A stretch of DNA of 64,000 nucleotides, taken from the NCBI GenBank assembly GCA_964034945.1, contig OZ035961.1, positions 76,758,188-76,822,187 of the forward strand, read 5' to 3'. The notes under the pieces were generated by a model. That model searched no databases, was not told the DNA's origin, and was given only the letters and a program-made list of their open reading frames with translations. Source of the stretch: Chrysopilus asiliformis. Its lineage: Eukaryota > Arthropoda > Insecta > Diptera > Rhagionidae. Both the position numbers and the translations under genes were made by a program. This document shows positions 36,601 to 47,270 of the stretch, in pieces. The first letter of the stretch is position 1. Every line of letters begins with the position of its first letter.

Positions 36601-37561
36601 GGGTAAAGTCGGATAAAATGGAACACCTTTTTTATTTTTAAAATCTCGGGAAATAAAAGAGCTTTTTAAACGAAACAAAAATAAAATCATTCTTTATTAC
36701 AAACGTAAAATAAAAATCAGAACTCTGGCAAAAAAAAGGTTAATTCAATATTTTTTTTAATTTAAAAAAAAAGATCAAAAGTTCCATTTGTCCTCCATGG
36801 TCGGGTGAAATGGAACTTACCATAAGGTGAAATGGAACACTACTTTTTATTCAAATTTTTATTGCCGCATTTATTGCAAGTCATTGCAAATGACGCGCAG
36901 GACTCGTGCGACCACAAATTACAGATGACACATTGAAGGCAGTCGTCTTTTTTTTGCGTTTTCATGTACTCCTCCCCACATCCTACATAATTGTTTTTCC
37001 GAAATCTTCAGGTCCATCAGACTCGCTCATATAAATTATTTCGTCCCTTTCTTCTTCCGAGTCTTCATATTTTTGGGAAGCTGTCTTCCGCGGTTTAGAT
37101 TTTTTTGATTTTTTTTTTCTTGTTTTATAGGCTCCAATATTTATATGTTCCAATACACCTCCATCTGGCTGTTCCATCTCACCCTTTTGGTTGCATTTGA
37201 CATTACTGTAAATCAGAAACTAACATGTCTCGACTTGCTGCTTTTATCAATAAATTTACGTAGTGTGAATCTAACTGTGCATTTTGATGTACCCACACAA
37301 TCACTCCCCCAAATACTTACCAAAAAAATTAAATCTAAAAAATCCACAAAAAAAGTTTTACGACAAAAACGATATTTTTTTTTGGTCTTTTGCTTATAAA
37401 AAATAAAAAAACGTATGCAGCATGACGATACCTTAACGCGTCGAGGTTTTCTGATATACTAAACAAACTGTTGCCGACAGCAATAGCAATTAGGTTTGAC
37501 AAGTGCGAAATAGTGGGGGTGTTCCATTTCACCCTCTGTTCTATTTTATCCGACTTTACCC
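36601..37561 (-). mobile_element. Pogo-like element, TSD TA
   Basis: Termini GGGTAAAGTCGGATAAAAT at left and the same inverted at right, flanked by TA (36599-36600, 37562-37563). 'Tgaaatggaac' motifs repeat within both ends. It carries the C-terminal part of a transposase on the minus strand only, so it is a 961-bp non-autonomous derivative. Confidence 0.82.
36840..37177 (-). pseudogene. Pogo/Jerky-like transposase C-terminus with zinc-binding tail
   Basis: The upstream part is a charged linker (KTRKKKSKKSKPRK, then EDSEEERDEIIYMSES). A frame change at an A-run near 36997 leads to a cysteine-rich tail: GCGEEYMKT, DCLQCVICNLWSHESC and TCNKCG before a stop. Many insect pogo/Jerky-type DDE transposases end with an acidic linker followed by just such a PHD-like C4HC3 tail, whose Trp-x-His-x-x-Cys core is visible here. 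The DDE domain and DNA-binding N-terminus are absent. It lies inside the 961-bp element, which supports the assignment. Confidence 0.72.
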
Positions 37562-37593
37562 TACATTTCTCAATTTACTTCAATGATCTAGCG

Positions 37594-39136
37594 CAGTGGT
37601 TCCCAAACTCTTTTGGCCCACGGACCCCTTTTCATAGTCAAAACTTGCCCACGGACCCCTTTTCATAGTCAAATGTTGCCCACGGACCCTGGGTGAAAAA
37701 CTACATAAATGCATAATAGAAAAATTACAAATTTAACTTTAATGTCTTGAATGGTAAATGATGATGTAAAAATAAAATCTAAATAAAACATTTTGTTGAA
37801 GAAGTATTTATTGAATCTCCGCCGAAGACGCGGCCTTTTATATGCGCGGCTCGTTTGCCAACGTTCCTGTATGTTCGGCCGAGGTCTGGAACGTTCTCGT
37901 GTGCAGATCTCAAACATTCTCGAAGCGTTCACGCCAGATCTCGAATAGGGATGCAACATCGTTCATAAAACCTCGATATATCGAAAATCGATGTTTTTTT
38001 TAAGGCGACATCGATGTCAAAAAACATCGTCCTGAAAACATCGTTTTTCCGATGTTTCGAAAAAGTTAAATTTAATAAATAATTTAGCCACCTGGCGGAT
38101 GCTCTACTGTGGGTGGAGTGCACCCAGGTAGAATTAACACGGTTTTAATTCTTATACGTTGAACCACCAAAAACCCATTAGTTTTCGAGATATTCGCAAA
38201 AAAAATAATTTTTTTGAAATACCGGCATATCTTTATAACGGAGTTCTAGTAAAAGACATAAATGTAGCAAATTTTATTGTCTGCAAGTTTTGTAATACAT
38301 AAGACTACTGGAAAATGGTTAGTTTCGGAATAAATCGCAAAAAACCGCATAGTTTTTAAAAAGCCGCCGTTTTGGTTACTTCCGGTTAACGGATTTTCAC
38401 ATCAGGACCAAACTTCTCTCTAAAATTTCATGGCTAGCTCTGGTATTTTTTGCGAAATCTTGTAGAAAGATGGAACCGAAAATTGATACCAAAGAAAATT
38501 TAAACAAATCTTTGAGTGGCTATATTAAATCTATCTAAAAACTAGTCCCTCTAGTCCTAAAATTAGTTTCTCTACTAATTTTATAAAGAGTAATGTTCTA
38601 ACATCGTGGATAACAACATCGATACCTCGATATATCAAACATCGAATGCTGCAATGTAACGCTCTCTTGAATTAATTATTTGAGATGTGAGGATAAAATT
38701 TCATGTAAATGTCACATATTGTGTAGGTACTCATTTTGTACCAATTAATTCACAACAGAATATAATAATACAGTAATGTACAGTAATTCCAAACATTCGC
38801 GGATTTGGTTATTCGCAGAAGTAAACAAATTAAACAAAAATATAAAATAGTAAGCTATAACTTTTAGGGTGCATTATATTAAATAATAAAACCCAATATG
38901 TCTAACTATAAATATTTTAATTAGGACGTAAAAATCGCTAATAATTTATTCATTGTTATTTATTTTAACTTCCATATTAATAAAAATGTGTCACAATTTT
39001 TTTATTTCATATTAAACCTTGCGCGGACCCCCTGACGTTGTTCAGGTACCCCCAAATCAATTTTAATTTTCCACGGACCCCCTGAATGATCCCGGGGACC
39101 CCTGGGGGTCCGTAGGGACCACTTTGGGAACCACTG
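37594..39136. mobile_element. hAT element inserted in a tRNA-like repeat, TSD atctagcg
   Basis: Termini CAGTGGTTCCCAAA at left and its inverse at right are flanked by an exact 8-bp duplication atctagcg (37586-37593, 39137-39144). 'Cacggacccc' motifs recur near both ends, a pattern seen in animal hAT MITEs. No transposase is left in 1.54 kb. A second, degenerate 'tcgatatatcga' element appears nested inside. Confidence 0.88.
37948..38660. mobile_element. Degenerate nested element with 'cctcgatatatc' termini
   Basis: Left 'tagggatgcaacatcg' followed by 'cctcgatatatcga' and right 'catcgatacctcgatatatc' then 'gctgcaatgtaa' form imperfect inverted ends. The left terminus is hAT-like; the right is decayed and no duplication matches, so boundaries are approximate. 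Confidence 0.45.
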
Positions 39137-39200
39137 ATCTAGCGGTAAGTGAAGTGGTTACAATCACAGAGTTCTCAAGTTCGAGTCTCAACAGTGGTAA
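39137..39200 (+). repeat. tRNA-like repeat split by the hAT element
   Basis: After excising the hAT element, the sequence reads atctagcggtaagtgaagtgg, resembling an A-box region, followed by AGTTCGAGTCT (39178-39188), a good B box. Intact tRNA folding is not evident; a tRNA-derived SINE is more likely. The hAT insertion fell within the first bases of the A-box region. Confidence 0.5.
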
Positions 39201-39862
39201 AAGATTTTTCAACATTTTAAAGAATATTAAATTAATAACAAAAAAATATTTGATAACAAATAAAAATTAATTAGGTTTGAAAATAAATTAAAAAAAAACT
39301 TTTATCAAAATCATTCAAATCCTTTTTAAACCCTCAAAAAGCATTTGAGAGGCTTTTAAAATTTTACTGTTATAAACTCGGGTTCACAGTAAAAATGGCT
39401 GTTGTTCCAGTTCGTTCCAGTTTTCCAGTATGAGAATTTTATCGGCTATACAATCCAATATTTACTGGTAGGGACAGTAAATTTTATTTTGTGGGAGAGA
39501 ATAGTAAAATTTACTGTACCCTCGTGGTTGCAGTAAAAAAGCACAATAATTAGAAATTTGAACGAAAAAAGTGCACAATAATTTTGAATTTGTTCATAAA
39601 TACTATGAAAAGTTTAAATTTTTTAACCAATGAATTTATTCATAGTATTTATGAACAAGCATAAATCTCCGTCTCTGTTTTTTTCTAAATCTGTTTCTCG
39701 GTTTTTCATCATTGACAAATTTCTGTCTCTGTAATTTTTCTCTCTGAAAAACATGACATTACATTTAATTTCTCTTCCTCGTTCCACCTAATTTCACAAT
39801 GTTGAGGAAAAATGAAAACTCCTGTTTCTTGTCTATGATTTTTATACTCTATATGATATATC

Positions 39863-40120
39863 ATATCGTCGGCTAAAAGTGAAATTGTACTAAGTCCATT
39901 ATACCAAATTTGACAGAAGAGCAATAAAAAACCTTGTTAAATCATTTTAATTTTTATTTAAAGAAAACAGAGTCTCATTTAAAGAAAACTGAGCCCAATT
40001 TTTCTCATTTAAAAAAAACTCAGTGTTATTGAAAGAGAATTAAAACGATTTAACAAGGTTTTCATTGCTCTTCTGGATACCAAATGGACTTAGCACAATT
40101 TCACTTTTAGCCGACGATAT
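39863..40120. mobile_element. Foldback MITE 'ATATCGTCGGC', copy 2
   Basis: Same termini and internal blocks as the copy at 13678-13924, in reverse relative order. The central loop carries extra 'tttaaagaaaac' repeats. No coding capacity. Confidence 0.8.
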
Positions 40121-40134
40121 AGGAGTTATATTAA

Positions 40135-40520
40135 ATTTAGTAACATATCGAACCAGTCATTGGACACAAAAATGAACTACCCCAGGGTGTTAGGGATGAC
40201 AAAAGATTTTGATTTCCGCATGTCCGTCCATCTGTCTGTCCGTGAACACCATAACTTTCGAAAGGATTTAAGTAGAGACTTAAACTTTTGTAGATTTACG
40301 TTCCTCATAAATGGCTAGGCTAAGTTCTTGAACGCGCAAAATTGGACCAATGCTTCCCCCCTCCCTCATACAAACGAAACAGTTTTTTGCAATTTTCTCG
40401 AAAACGGCGAGTTATATTGAAAATATTATTAAGGCAAGAAGTGCTTAGAATAGGATTCTACATAACTCATCCATTTCTGTTACATACAAATCGAAACTTT
40501 TTTCGTGAACATGCAAATAT
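40135..40520 (+). repeat. Mini-me-like dispersed repeat, subfamily 2
   Basis: It carries 'gtccgtccatctgtctgtcc', then 'aacaccataactttcgaaag', 'gctaggctaagttcttgaac' and 'ttctcgaaaacggcgag', colinear with 21830-22520. The ends are decayed. Confidence 0.6.
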
Positions 40521-41613
40521 GAAAATAAATTTAAATATAGTTTATATTTGAAAAACATTCCAAATAAGTATCAACGTTTCGCTCAATATCTGATTTAAAC
40601 GTTAAAACACTAACTTAGAATCAAATCTCTGGCGCCAAATGGCACCACCACCCACCGACAGGGTTGATTTGTTGGGCTTGAAACACGGGTTAATTCACAC
40701 ACATTATATTCTCAGATGTTCTAATTTCAGAACGCAAATAAACAGAATTATTTTAATGAATTCAAAGTTATATTTTAATTAAAACTTAATACTACGGAAT
40801 TTCCATCTCTACAACTATTTGAAAATTGCCGTTATTTACATGTAATAAATCCAATTTAAGGACATCAAAGCAAAATCTGTTAAGTTAAGTTGCTATGTTC
40901 AAAGTTATCGATTAATAGTGAAACTTACCGTTGAATATTTTTAGTGTCATAATGTGAAAATCATGTATTAGTATGAATTGACGAATGTCAAACTTAATCC
41001 ATTTAATTAACTTGCAAATTGAATTAAATTCTTTACGTTCCATTGTAAAAAAAATCACGGCAATAATCCTCTTTAATTGAAATCGTTTGGGGTGAAATTT
41101 GATTACCTTGTGGTAAATTTGTATACGAGCTTCAGTTATACGTTTGCCACATTTGCCGAAATGAATTCACACAAAAAGGTCAAAGAACAAAAGGAAAATA
41201 ATAAATAAATAAATAAATAAACAGCAGTACATGAGGGTTAAGTAATACAAAAGCCAAAGGGCAATTTGTTGACAAAAGCAATCAAACAAAAGGCAGGTAA
41301 AAACATTCGAAAATTGTGTTAGAGAAATTTCGCAGACACGTTTTTATACCACTAAATGTTACTGGTGAACTGCTGATCGGGTGGATATATTTGCGACACA
41401 AGTAACCATGTGAAAATTGGTTAGGGTGCCCTCCCTTGGCCTACCACAAAAAGGGACACAGTCAACGTGAAAAGCGCTAAGGCACGCCATGTTGATGACT
41501 TAATATCATTATCAAGGGAATTATGCTCGATATGCGAAATGAATAGAAGAAAAAAAAACGAAAAATATGTCACTTTGATGTTTCGATTAATTAAGTAATT
41601 AAAATGAAATTAC
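40521..41613. other. Intron sequence near the 5' exon, low repeat content
   Basis: No mobile element recognised. A short (AATA)n run occurs at about 41199-41221. This low-repeat zone beside the first exon could hold intronic control sequence, which is only an inference. Confidence 0.35.
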
Positions 41614-41655
41614 CTTCGCGCAACACTTTTTTGTTCGTTTGAATAACTGGGCCAT
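41614..41655 (-). CDS. First coding exon of the minus-strand gene (MAQLFKRTKKCCAK)
   Basis: Reading leftward from an ATG in a strong context (gagaccATGG), 14 codons encode MAQLFKRTKKCCAK and end at AAG followed by GTAATT, a good donor. The exon ends at a codon boundary, as does the acceptor of the exon at 21220, so joining gives an uninterrupted frame: KCCAK then IFRKLSF. An upstream in-frame ATG six codons earlier (41673) in weaker context could add MYEGET. The basic, amphipathic stretch with a Cys-Cys pair looks like a membrane-targeting, possibly palmitoylated N-terminus; this is inferred from residues alone. No other exon is visible across the 20.4-kb gap, though I cannot exclude one. Seen: ATG, donor, phase match. 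Inferred: that the two exons belong together. Confidence 0.6.
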
Positions 41656-42300
41656 GGTCTCACCCTCATACATTGGAAAATTCACACACTTGTCCTCGCA
41701 GTGAATATAAATTGTCTAAATCTGTTAATCACTTCAAAAGCGTCCTTTTTTGTTTGATTTTAAAATCCCTTTATGTATCTGCTTCTATTAAAAGATAACA
41801 CTTAACCGAAATACTTAATTGAGATAGTCTTTTTGCACTTGATGATAAAATTTGTCACTGAACTGCATCACTGCCACCGAATGTGAAATGAATGCATTTA
41901 ACACACACACAGCAGAAGAATTATCAACTTGATATGGCTATCACTACAGTTATATCTGTATAAAATTCACTTGTCGAGTTTAGGCGCAAAAATCCTCATT
42001 CACCAAGGAAAATGAATCACTTTTTGGCGATTCCATTAGTCACCTTGTGATCCTGACGGACTGTCAGACAGGACGTGCCGAGACTTTCAATCGAACTGCA
42101 TAAAAACTCACTACAAACAAGTTCAGTTTGGTGAGTTCGAAATTAACAGCAGGACTCCGTAAATATACAGGACACGAAACGAGTTTGGAAGATCCTTTGA
42201 CTGAAGTCCTGCTTTCGGTTGCCATACAGACTGTACTGCTATCAAAGTATCATCAATGAATTTCGGCTCAGTTGAATTTTGATATCGTAGTCAGCGCATC
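41656..42300 (-). promoter_or_regulatory. Probable 5' UTR and promoter region of the minus-strand gene
   Basis: About 600 bases upstream of the first exon are free of recognisable mobile elements and have balanced composition. Arthropod initiator pentamers TCAGT occur on the minus strand (for example near 42203 and 41864). I see no convincing TATA box or paired downstream element, so the start site is not fixed. Confidence 0.3.
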
Positions 42301-42839
42301 GGCGCACTACACAACCCCATTTTTCTGTTTAACTCAAATAGGGGTAGGTTATTATTATACTCTCACGATTTATGCCACTGAAATATGGTCAATCGTGCTG
42401 TCGTTTAACAAAAGAAAGTTTAAAATCGAAAATTGATACGTGATTACTTTTTAAGAGCGTAAAACTAATGCTATTTCGGCCGGGTTTGCTTCAAATTACA
42501 ATTTTTCGCCTGCGGCGTATTTGTTCAACAATTTTCCGCACAAGGCCCATATGCCTGCGGTGTATTTATCTTTATTGATATTTTTACAATTTCCGATACG
42601 ATTATTGGGTAACATAAAGCGAGCAAAAAAATAACTTTTCGCTTGAAACTGTGGAGTTCTTAATTAAACGCATTGCGCCGCATTCTGTTTAAAAAATTTC
42701 GCCAGCGACGGTCACTTCTGAATTGGATTTCTTTGGTTTTCATTTCAATCGAGTTTTTTCTTCTGTGTTAAATTTGTTGTTCGGTTTCAGCTACCCCTCT
42801 CGCCTCCGCTCGTCTTGTCCCGAATTGACCCGAAATAAA

Positions 42840-43190
42840 TATGGTCACCCTATGTAAGGATAATAAGATGATCCTTTTACTCAAATTTTCCGGAAAAAAA
42901 TTTCATCGGGAAATTTTTGAGACCACTGAACTGAATCTGAAGTCGAAAAGTCTGTAAGGACATCCCAAAGACAAAGATATATATTCAAATACTAACAAAT
43001 ATAACAAAAAATTAAAAATACTTTTATTAAAAAAATCCTGAAAAAAAATAATATCTTTTTGGGCAGTTTGTGTATCAGAAATAAGCTAGAACAAATCATA
43101 AAAAATAAAATAAAATAAATATTTATCTCATTTTTATTTCTGATAAAAATTATTATTATTTTCTTTTTAGTGCATTTTTTTTAAAAATGT
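42840..43190 (-). repeat. Dispersed repeat family R2, inverted partial copy
   Basis: 'Tttgtgtatcagaaataagc', 'aaaataaataaatatttatctc'-type blocks and the 'gtaaggataat' block match family R2 at 33.2 and 47.0 kb, but the block order shows opposite orientation for the ends. Truncated. Confidence 0.45.
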
Positions 43191-44402
43191 TTTTATTTTT
43201 TTTTTCACAAATGTTTTGAAAACTTCAACCCTTTACTTTTTGAAACCCTATCGCTGTTTGCAAAATATAGAAAAACCAAGTACACTAAACGGAAAATATT
43301 TCCAAAACAACAAAAAAAATTGTTGAATCTTAATAATTTTCTTAATAAAAATTGTTGAATCTTAAGAATCTTAATAATTTTAGTAATTTCATAACTTTTT
43401 GTAAACACAAAAAAATTTTGCTGATAAAACAAAAATTTGTTTTTCTATCTTATCAAAACAATTTCTTTTTGTCGGTTCTTTAAAATTACGCTTGTAATTT
43501 TGTTAAATCATCTGTTAAACCAAATTATTAAATTAATAAATTAATTTTCATGATAAAAATATCTTTATTAAAAAAAGTTTCACCAGTGGTTTGTTAGCTG
43601 ATATTTAATAACGCTTTAATTACGTGTATTTTGTGGATATGACCATAAATTTTTTTGAGTATAAAGAAAAACTCTTTAACTAATTTTTTAAATGTTAGAT
43701 ACTCACCAGAATCCAAACAAATATTTCTTTAAAATCATAAATTTTAATACATTAATACTACTTAGGGTAACTTTCTAGGATCAAGTGGAGGTCAAGATAC
43801 AAAATCTCCTTAATACCAATCAATTTTTGTCATATGGATAAAAGATTTTATCAACATGAGAAAACAAGAAGAGTTTTTCTCATAGGATCAATTTTTTTGT
43901 CATATGGATAAATTCCTTATTCAAGACGATAAAATGACGCAAGTGGGATTTTTTTTTATTTTGATATGGATAAATTGATTTATCAATGTAACAAAATTTA
44001 ACAAGCAAGTTGTTTTTTGAGTTTTTTATCATATGGATAATTCTTTTAATCGATATGACAAAGACAATTATCAAATCGATAAAAATACATGATCATATTG
44101 AAAAAAATTATGTATTGGACAAAAAATTTTGTGGCGATTTTTTCGAGAAAATTATTTTTGTCATATGGACAAAATATTTATTTGGGTGCAGAAGAAACTC
44201 ATATGTTGTTCACATCAGATATTTTTCGTTCCAAGTAACGTTGCACTAGTACGGATGGTAGTGAATTGCACGAAACGATAAATCCACGCCTACTAGAGTG
44301 AGGGACGAGACGAGAAACAAGGTGGTCTGACTGGCGATATTATATCACATACTATGAAAGAAATTGACTATGAAAGAATATGAAAGAAATTGACAAAAAT
44401 CC
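43191..44402. other. AT-rich region with repeated 'gtcatatggataaa' motif
   Basis: Between 43820 and 44180 the motif 'tcatatggataaa' or its variants occur at least five times at irregular spacing with 'ttatcaa' partners. No coding frame. It may be a decayed foldback. Confidence 0.4.
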
Positions 44403-44607
44403 CACTAAGGGGTGAGGTTTACTTTACGACACAAAATTCTGAAATTTATTCTTGAAAGACTAGGAAACTGCAAACACAAAATCGCCGAAAAATAATTCAA
44501 ATTCAGAAAATTTTTGCTAAATGAATTTATTTTGCGATAGATAAGTGTCACGGAATAGTTTCTTGAAGATAAATTTCAATAAAAATCGCTAGGGTAAACG
44601 GCCTTTA
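44403..44607. mobile_element. MITE 'cGTTTACAyTA' family, copy 3
   Basis: 'Ttacgacacaaaattctgaa' at left and 'gctagggtaaacggcc' at right, with 'aaatttttgctaaatgaat' between, match the copies at 16.1 and 24.0 kb and lack the 16.2-kb insertion. Confidence 0.6.
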
Positions 44608-45113
44608 AAAACCAAATCTAAAAACTTTTATTTCTGTATAAACGATATCACTAAAAACTACACTGCTGAAGATGGAAGAATAAATCGAAGAAAATTTCCT
44701 CTGAATAAGGGGATACTTTTCCCCTACGAATGCTTTAAATTCTCAATGGTTGTTTTATTAAAGACGACGAATGTGCATCAAGAAAGAATTAAGACGTCTG
44801 TGAACCCCGGGAAGAAAAGGGTACAAGGCGACCTCGGAAGAGGAACAAGAATTGTAAAACTCGATGGATAACCTTGAATTCTTTGTTTCCATGTAAAAGG
44901 AACAAGAAAATATTTAAAGTGCTACCAGAGTGTGTCCTTGGCTGTAGAAATTTTATATCTTCTTCCAGTTCTTATATGACGTTTCAAGAAAAAGGTTTAC
45001 AGCATTTCAAAAGAATAATATAAAAAATGAAAAATGTCATTGCATCGATAAGATCATGGAATATAACTATCAAAATGGCACTACTATAGACGAAAAAGTG
45101 CTCTATAAATAAA

Positions 45114-45600
45114 GGGTCTTTCAATAAGGACACTCGAAGTATGTTAGGTTATAGCGGCCATGTTGTTAAAGCAATATCTGTCAAATTTATTGTGAATTGT
45201 TCAGTAATATATGGCAAATCACCATGGAAGTTTATAGCGTTGAAAAACATGGGCTCTGAGGCAGTTGGAAGTTGACCCAAATTTCGCCAAAAATATCATT
45301 TTTAGCGACGAATCTCATTTTTGGATGAATGGATATGTGAACAGGCAAAATTGTCCGATTTTGTGCGATACCAATCCACACGAGATACACCAGCACCAAA
45401 CGCATCCCGAGAAAGTCACTGTTTGGTGCAGATTTCGGTCTGACGGAATCATCGGTCCATACTTCCAAAACGAAAACGTGCCACCAAGCAAAGCCGCGGC
45501 GGACATTTGTAATATTCCATACTTAATGCCATAACATATTCTTTCAAAAAAAAAAAAAAGTGTTCTGCTTGTGGTTAGGACTTTGACTAAATGAATATCC
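45114..45600 (+). mobile_element. Tc1/mariner-like element, deleted copy
   Basis: Begins near 45114 with 'agggtctttcaataaggac', a terminus typical of this insect Tc1-like group, and contains the transposase fragment listed separately. The right end could not be identified. Confidence 0.55.
45224..45534 (+). pseudogene. Tc1/mariner-type transposase fragment, catalytic region
   Basis: An ATG in good context begins MEVYSVEKHG, a usual N-terminus for this family. An internal deletion then joins it in another frame to the catalytic region: FAKNIIFSDESHFWMNGYV, with the first catalytic Asp in 'FSDE', then HPEKVTVWCRF and GIIGPYF. After GPYF the sequence diverges and ends at a stop. The second Asp (WFQQDGA region) and the third catalytic residue are absent, so it cannot be active. 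This group also produced the deleted copy at 26.7 kb, which keeps different parts of the protein. Confidence 0.85.
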
Positions 45601-45647
45601 AAAACCCATGGGATCAAAATTACTCATAATTAGGGATGGGATTTTTA

Positions 45648-46272
45648 TCTATATTTATAAAATCGTTTAACCTGACTGAGTGACTGAGTGACTGACTGAC
45701 TTATCAACGCCCAGCCCAAACGCCTGAAGCTAGAGACTTGAAACTTTCACAGTATGTCCCAACCATTGCGTAGGCGCTCACTAAGGCCGGGTTTTCCGAA
45801 ATTTTACCCCTAAGTGGGTAAAGGGTGTTTGGGTGTTTGGCAAATATCCTTTTTCCCATTTTTCCGGGGGAAGGTCGCTGATCACGAATCCGGTGTTAGA
45901 CTTTCAAAATTCAAAACGGAAGGTCCTGTAAGGATAACGCAAATATCCTTTTTCCCATTTTTCCCGGGGAAAATTGGCATTAGGGGGTTTTCGGTGTCGC
46001 TGATCACGAATCTGGTGTTGAAATTGCTAACGGAAGCACCTGTAAGGATAACCCAAATATCCTTTTTACCATTTTTCCTCGAAAAAACTGGCAATAAGGG
46101 GGCTTCGGAGCCGCTGATCACGAATCTGGTGTTAGAATTTCAAAATTTGAAACGGGAGGTTCTGAAGGTATAACGATTTTTTGCAATAGTTTTTAAGCTA
46201 TTTCTGGGTTTTTTGTGCAAAAAACTTTTTTAAAAAAACTTTAGCCCGGCAACGACGGGTATGCAAGCTAGT
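45648..46272 (+). mobile_element. Non-autonomous Helitron
   Basis: 5' end TCTATATTTATAAAATCG, then a gactgagtgactgactgac microsatellite, 'gctagagacttgaaacttt', 3-4 degenerate ~115-bp units, and a 3' end 'cccggcaacgacgggtatgc' followed by aagCTAGT, where CCCG and CGGG form the terminal hairpin. Terminal features fit Helitrons. No Rep/helicase coding sequence. Opposite in orientation to the Helitron at 22.9 kb. Confidence 0.82.
45840..46175 (+). repeat. ~115-bp tandem units inside the Helitron
   Basis: 'Aaatatcctttttcccattt' recurs at about 45842, 45940 and 46055, with 'gctgatcacgaatc' and 'ctgtaaggataac' between. It is the reverse-complement equivalent of the 121-bp array at 22.9 kb; long frames here are artefacts of the repeat. 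Confidence 0.75.
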
Positions 46273-47270
46273 GTGATATAAAAGTCAAAATATTTACATC
46301 TTATATTTACTTATAATTTGCAAAATATGTAAAATAAAACGTAAAATATGTAAAATAAATTTGAGTATTTTTAATTTTTTTGTGTTTAACCATTGAACCA
46401 TTTCTGATTCATGGTTTTTACGTGACCTTCTAGCATTGAATTCTATTGGGATTTCTATAACCAAATGTTATATTATTTTTGTGGATGTTTTCACATCCAA
46501 ATTCCCCCCAACAGGGTTTCAGGGCAAACATACCTGACAAGTTGGGGGGAATTTCGATATGAAAAGATCCACAAAAATAATATAAGATTTTGTTATATTA
46601 TTTTTTAAAGACCTGTAAGCCAAGAAATTTCAATAGAAATCAGTTTGTTATCTTGAGTGTGCGCGAGAAGTTTTTTCTAGCTTCTTATCAAAATTGCAAA
46701 AGTTGAGATGATTTCTTCTTATTTCACATTCAAAAATTAGCATATATGTAAAAACCAAGAAATATGTAAAAAAACATTTTTACAACAAAATATATTTAAT
46801 TACATATAAATCCGGTCCCTACTCATAATTATTGCGGGCGCATTGTTAAATTTTTTTTGTGAGTTAAGTAATGCTTTGAAGTTGTGCAAAATAACATTTT
46901 TCTTATCACGTCTGGTGTAAAGTATTTTGTTGTCAGCCCCTTAATAGAATTTAAATTGCTTTGGTAGTACTCTAAAATCGCCATTACCAAAAAAATTAAT
47001 TTTTATTAAAAGCTACTGAAAAAGGAAAAATACTTTTTTTTGGAAGTTGTGTATCAGAAAAAACGCGAGACAAAAGCATAAAAAATAAAATAAATGTTTA
47101 TCTCGCTTTTTTTTCTGCAACGCAGCTCTCAAAAAAAAAGTTTTTTTTTTTCTTTTTGTACATTTTTTTAAATAAAAGCTTTTTTCAAAAAGAAAAAATT
47201 TTAAATAACGGCTTTCTTAATTTTTTTAAATAAAAGCTTTTTTTTATTTTTTCCTTTTTAGTACATTTTT

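Noticed and set aside
45814..46173. 119-codon frame with internal repeats
   Set aside because: It is produced by the 115-bp tandem units of the Helitron and breaks in sister arrays.
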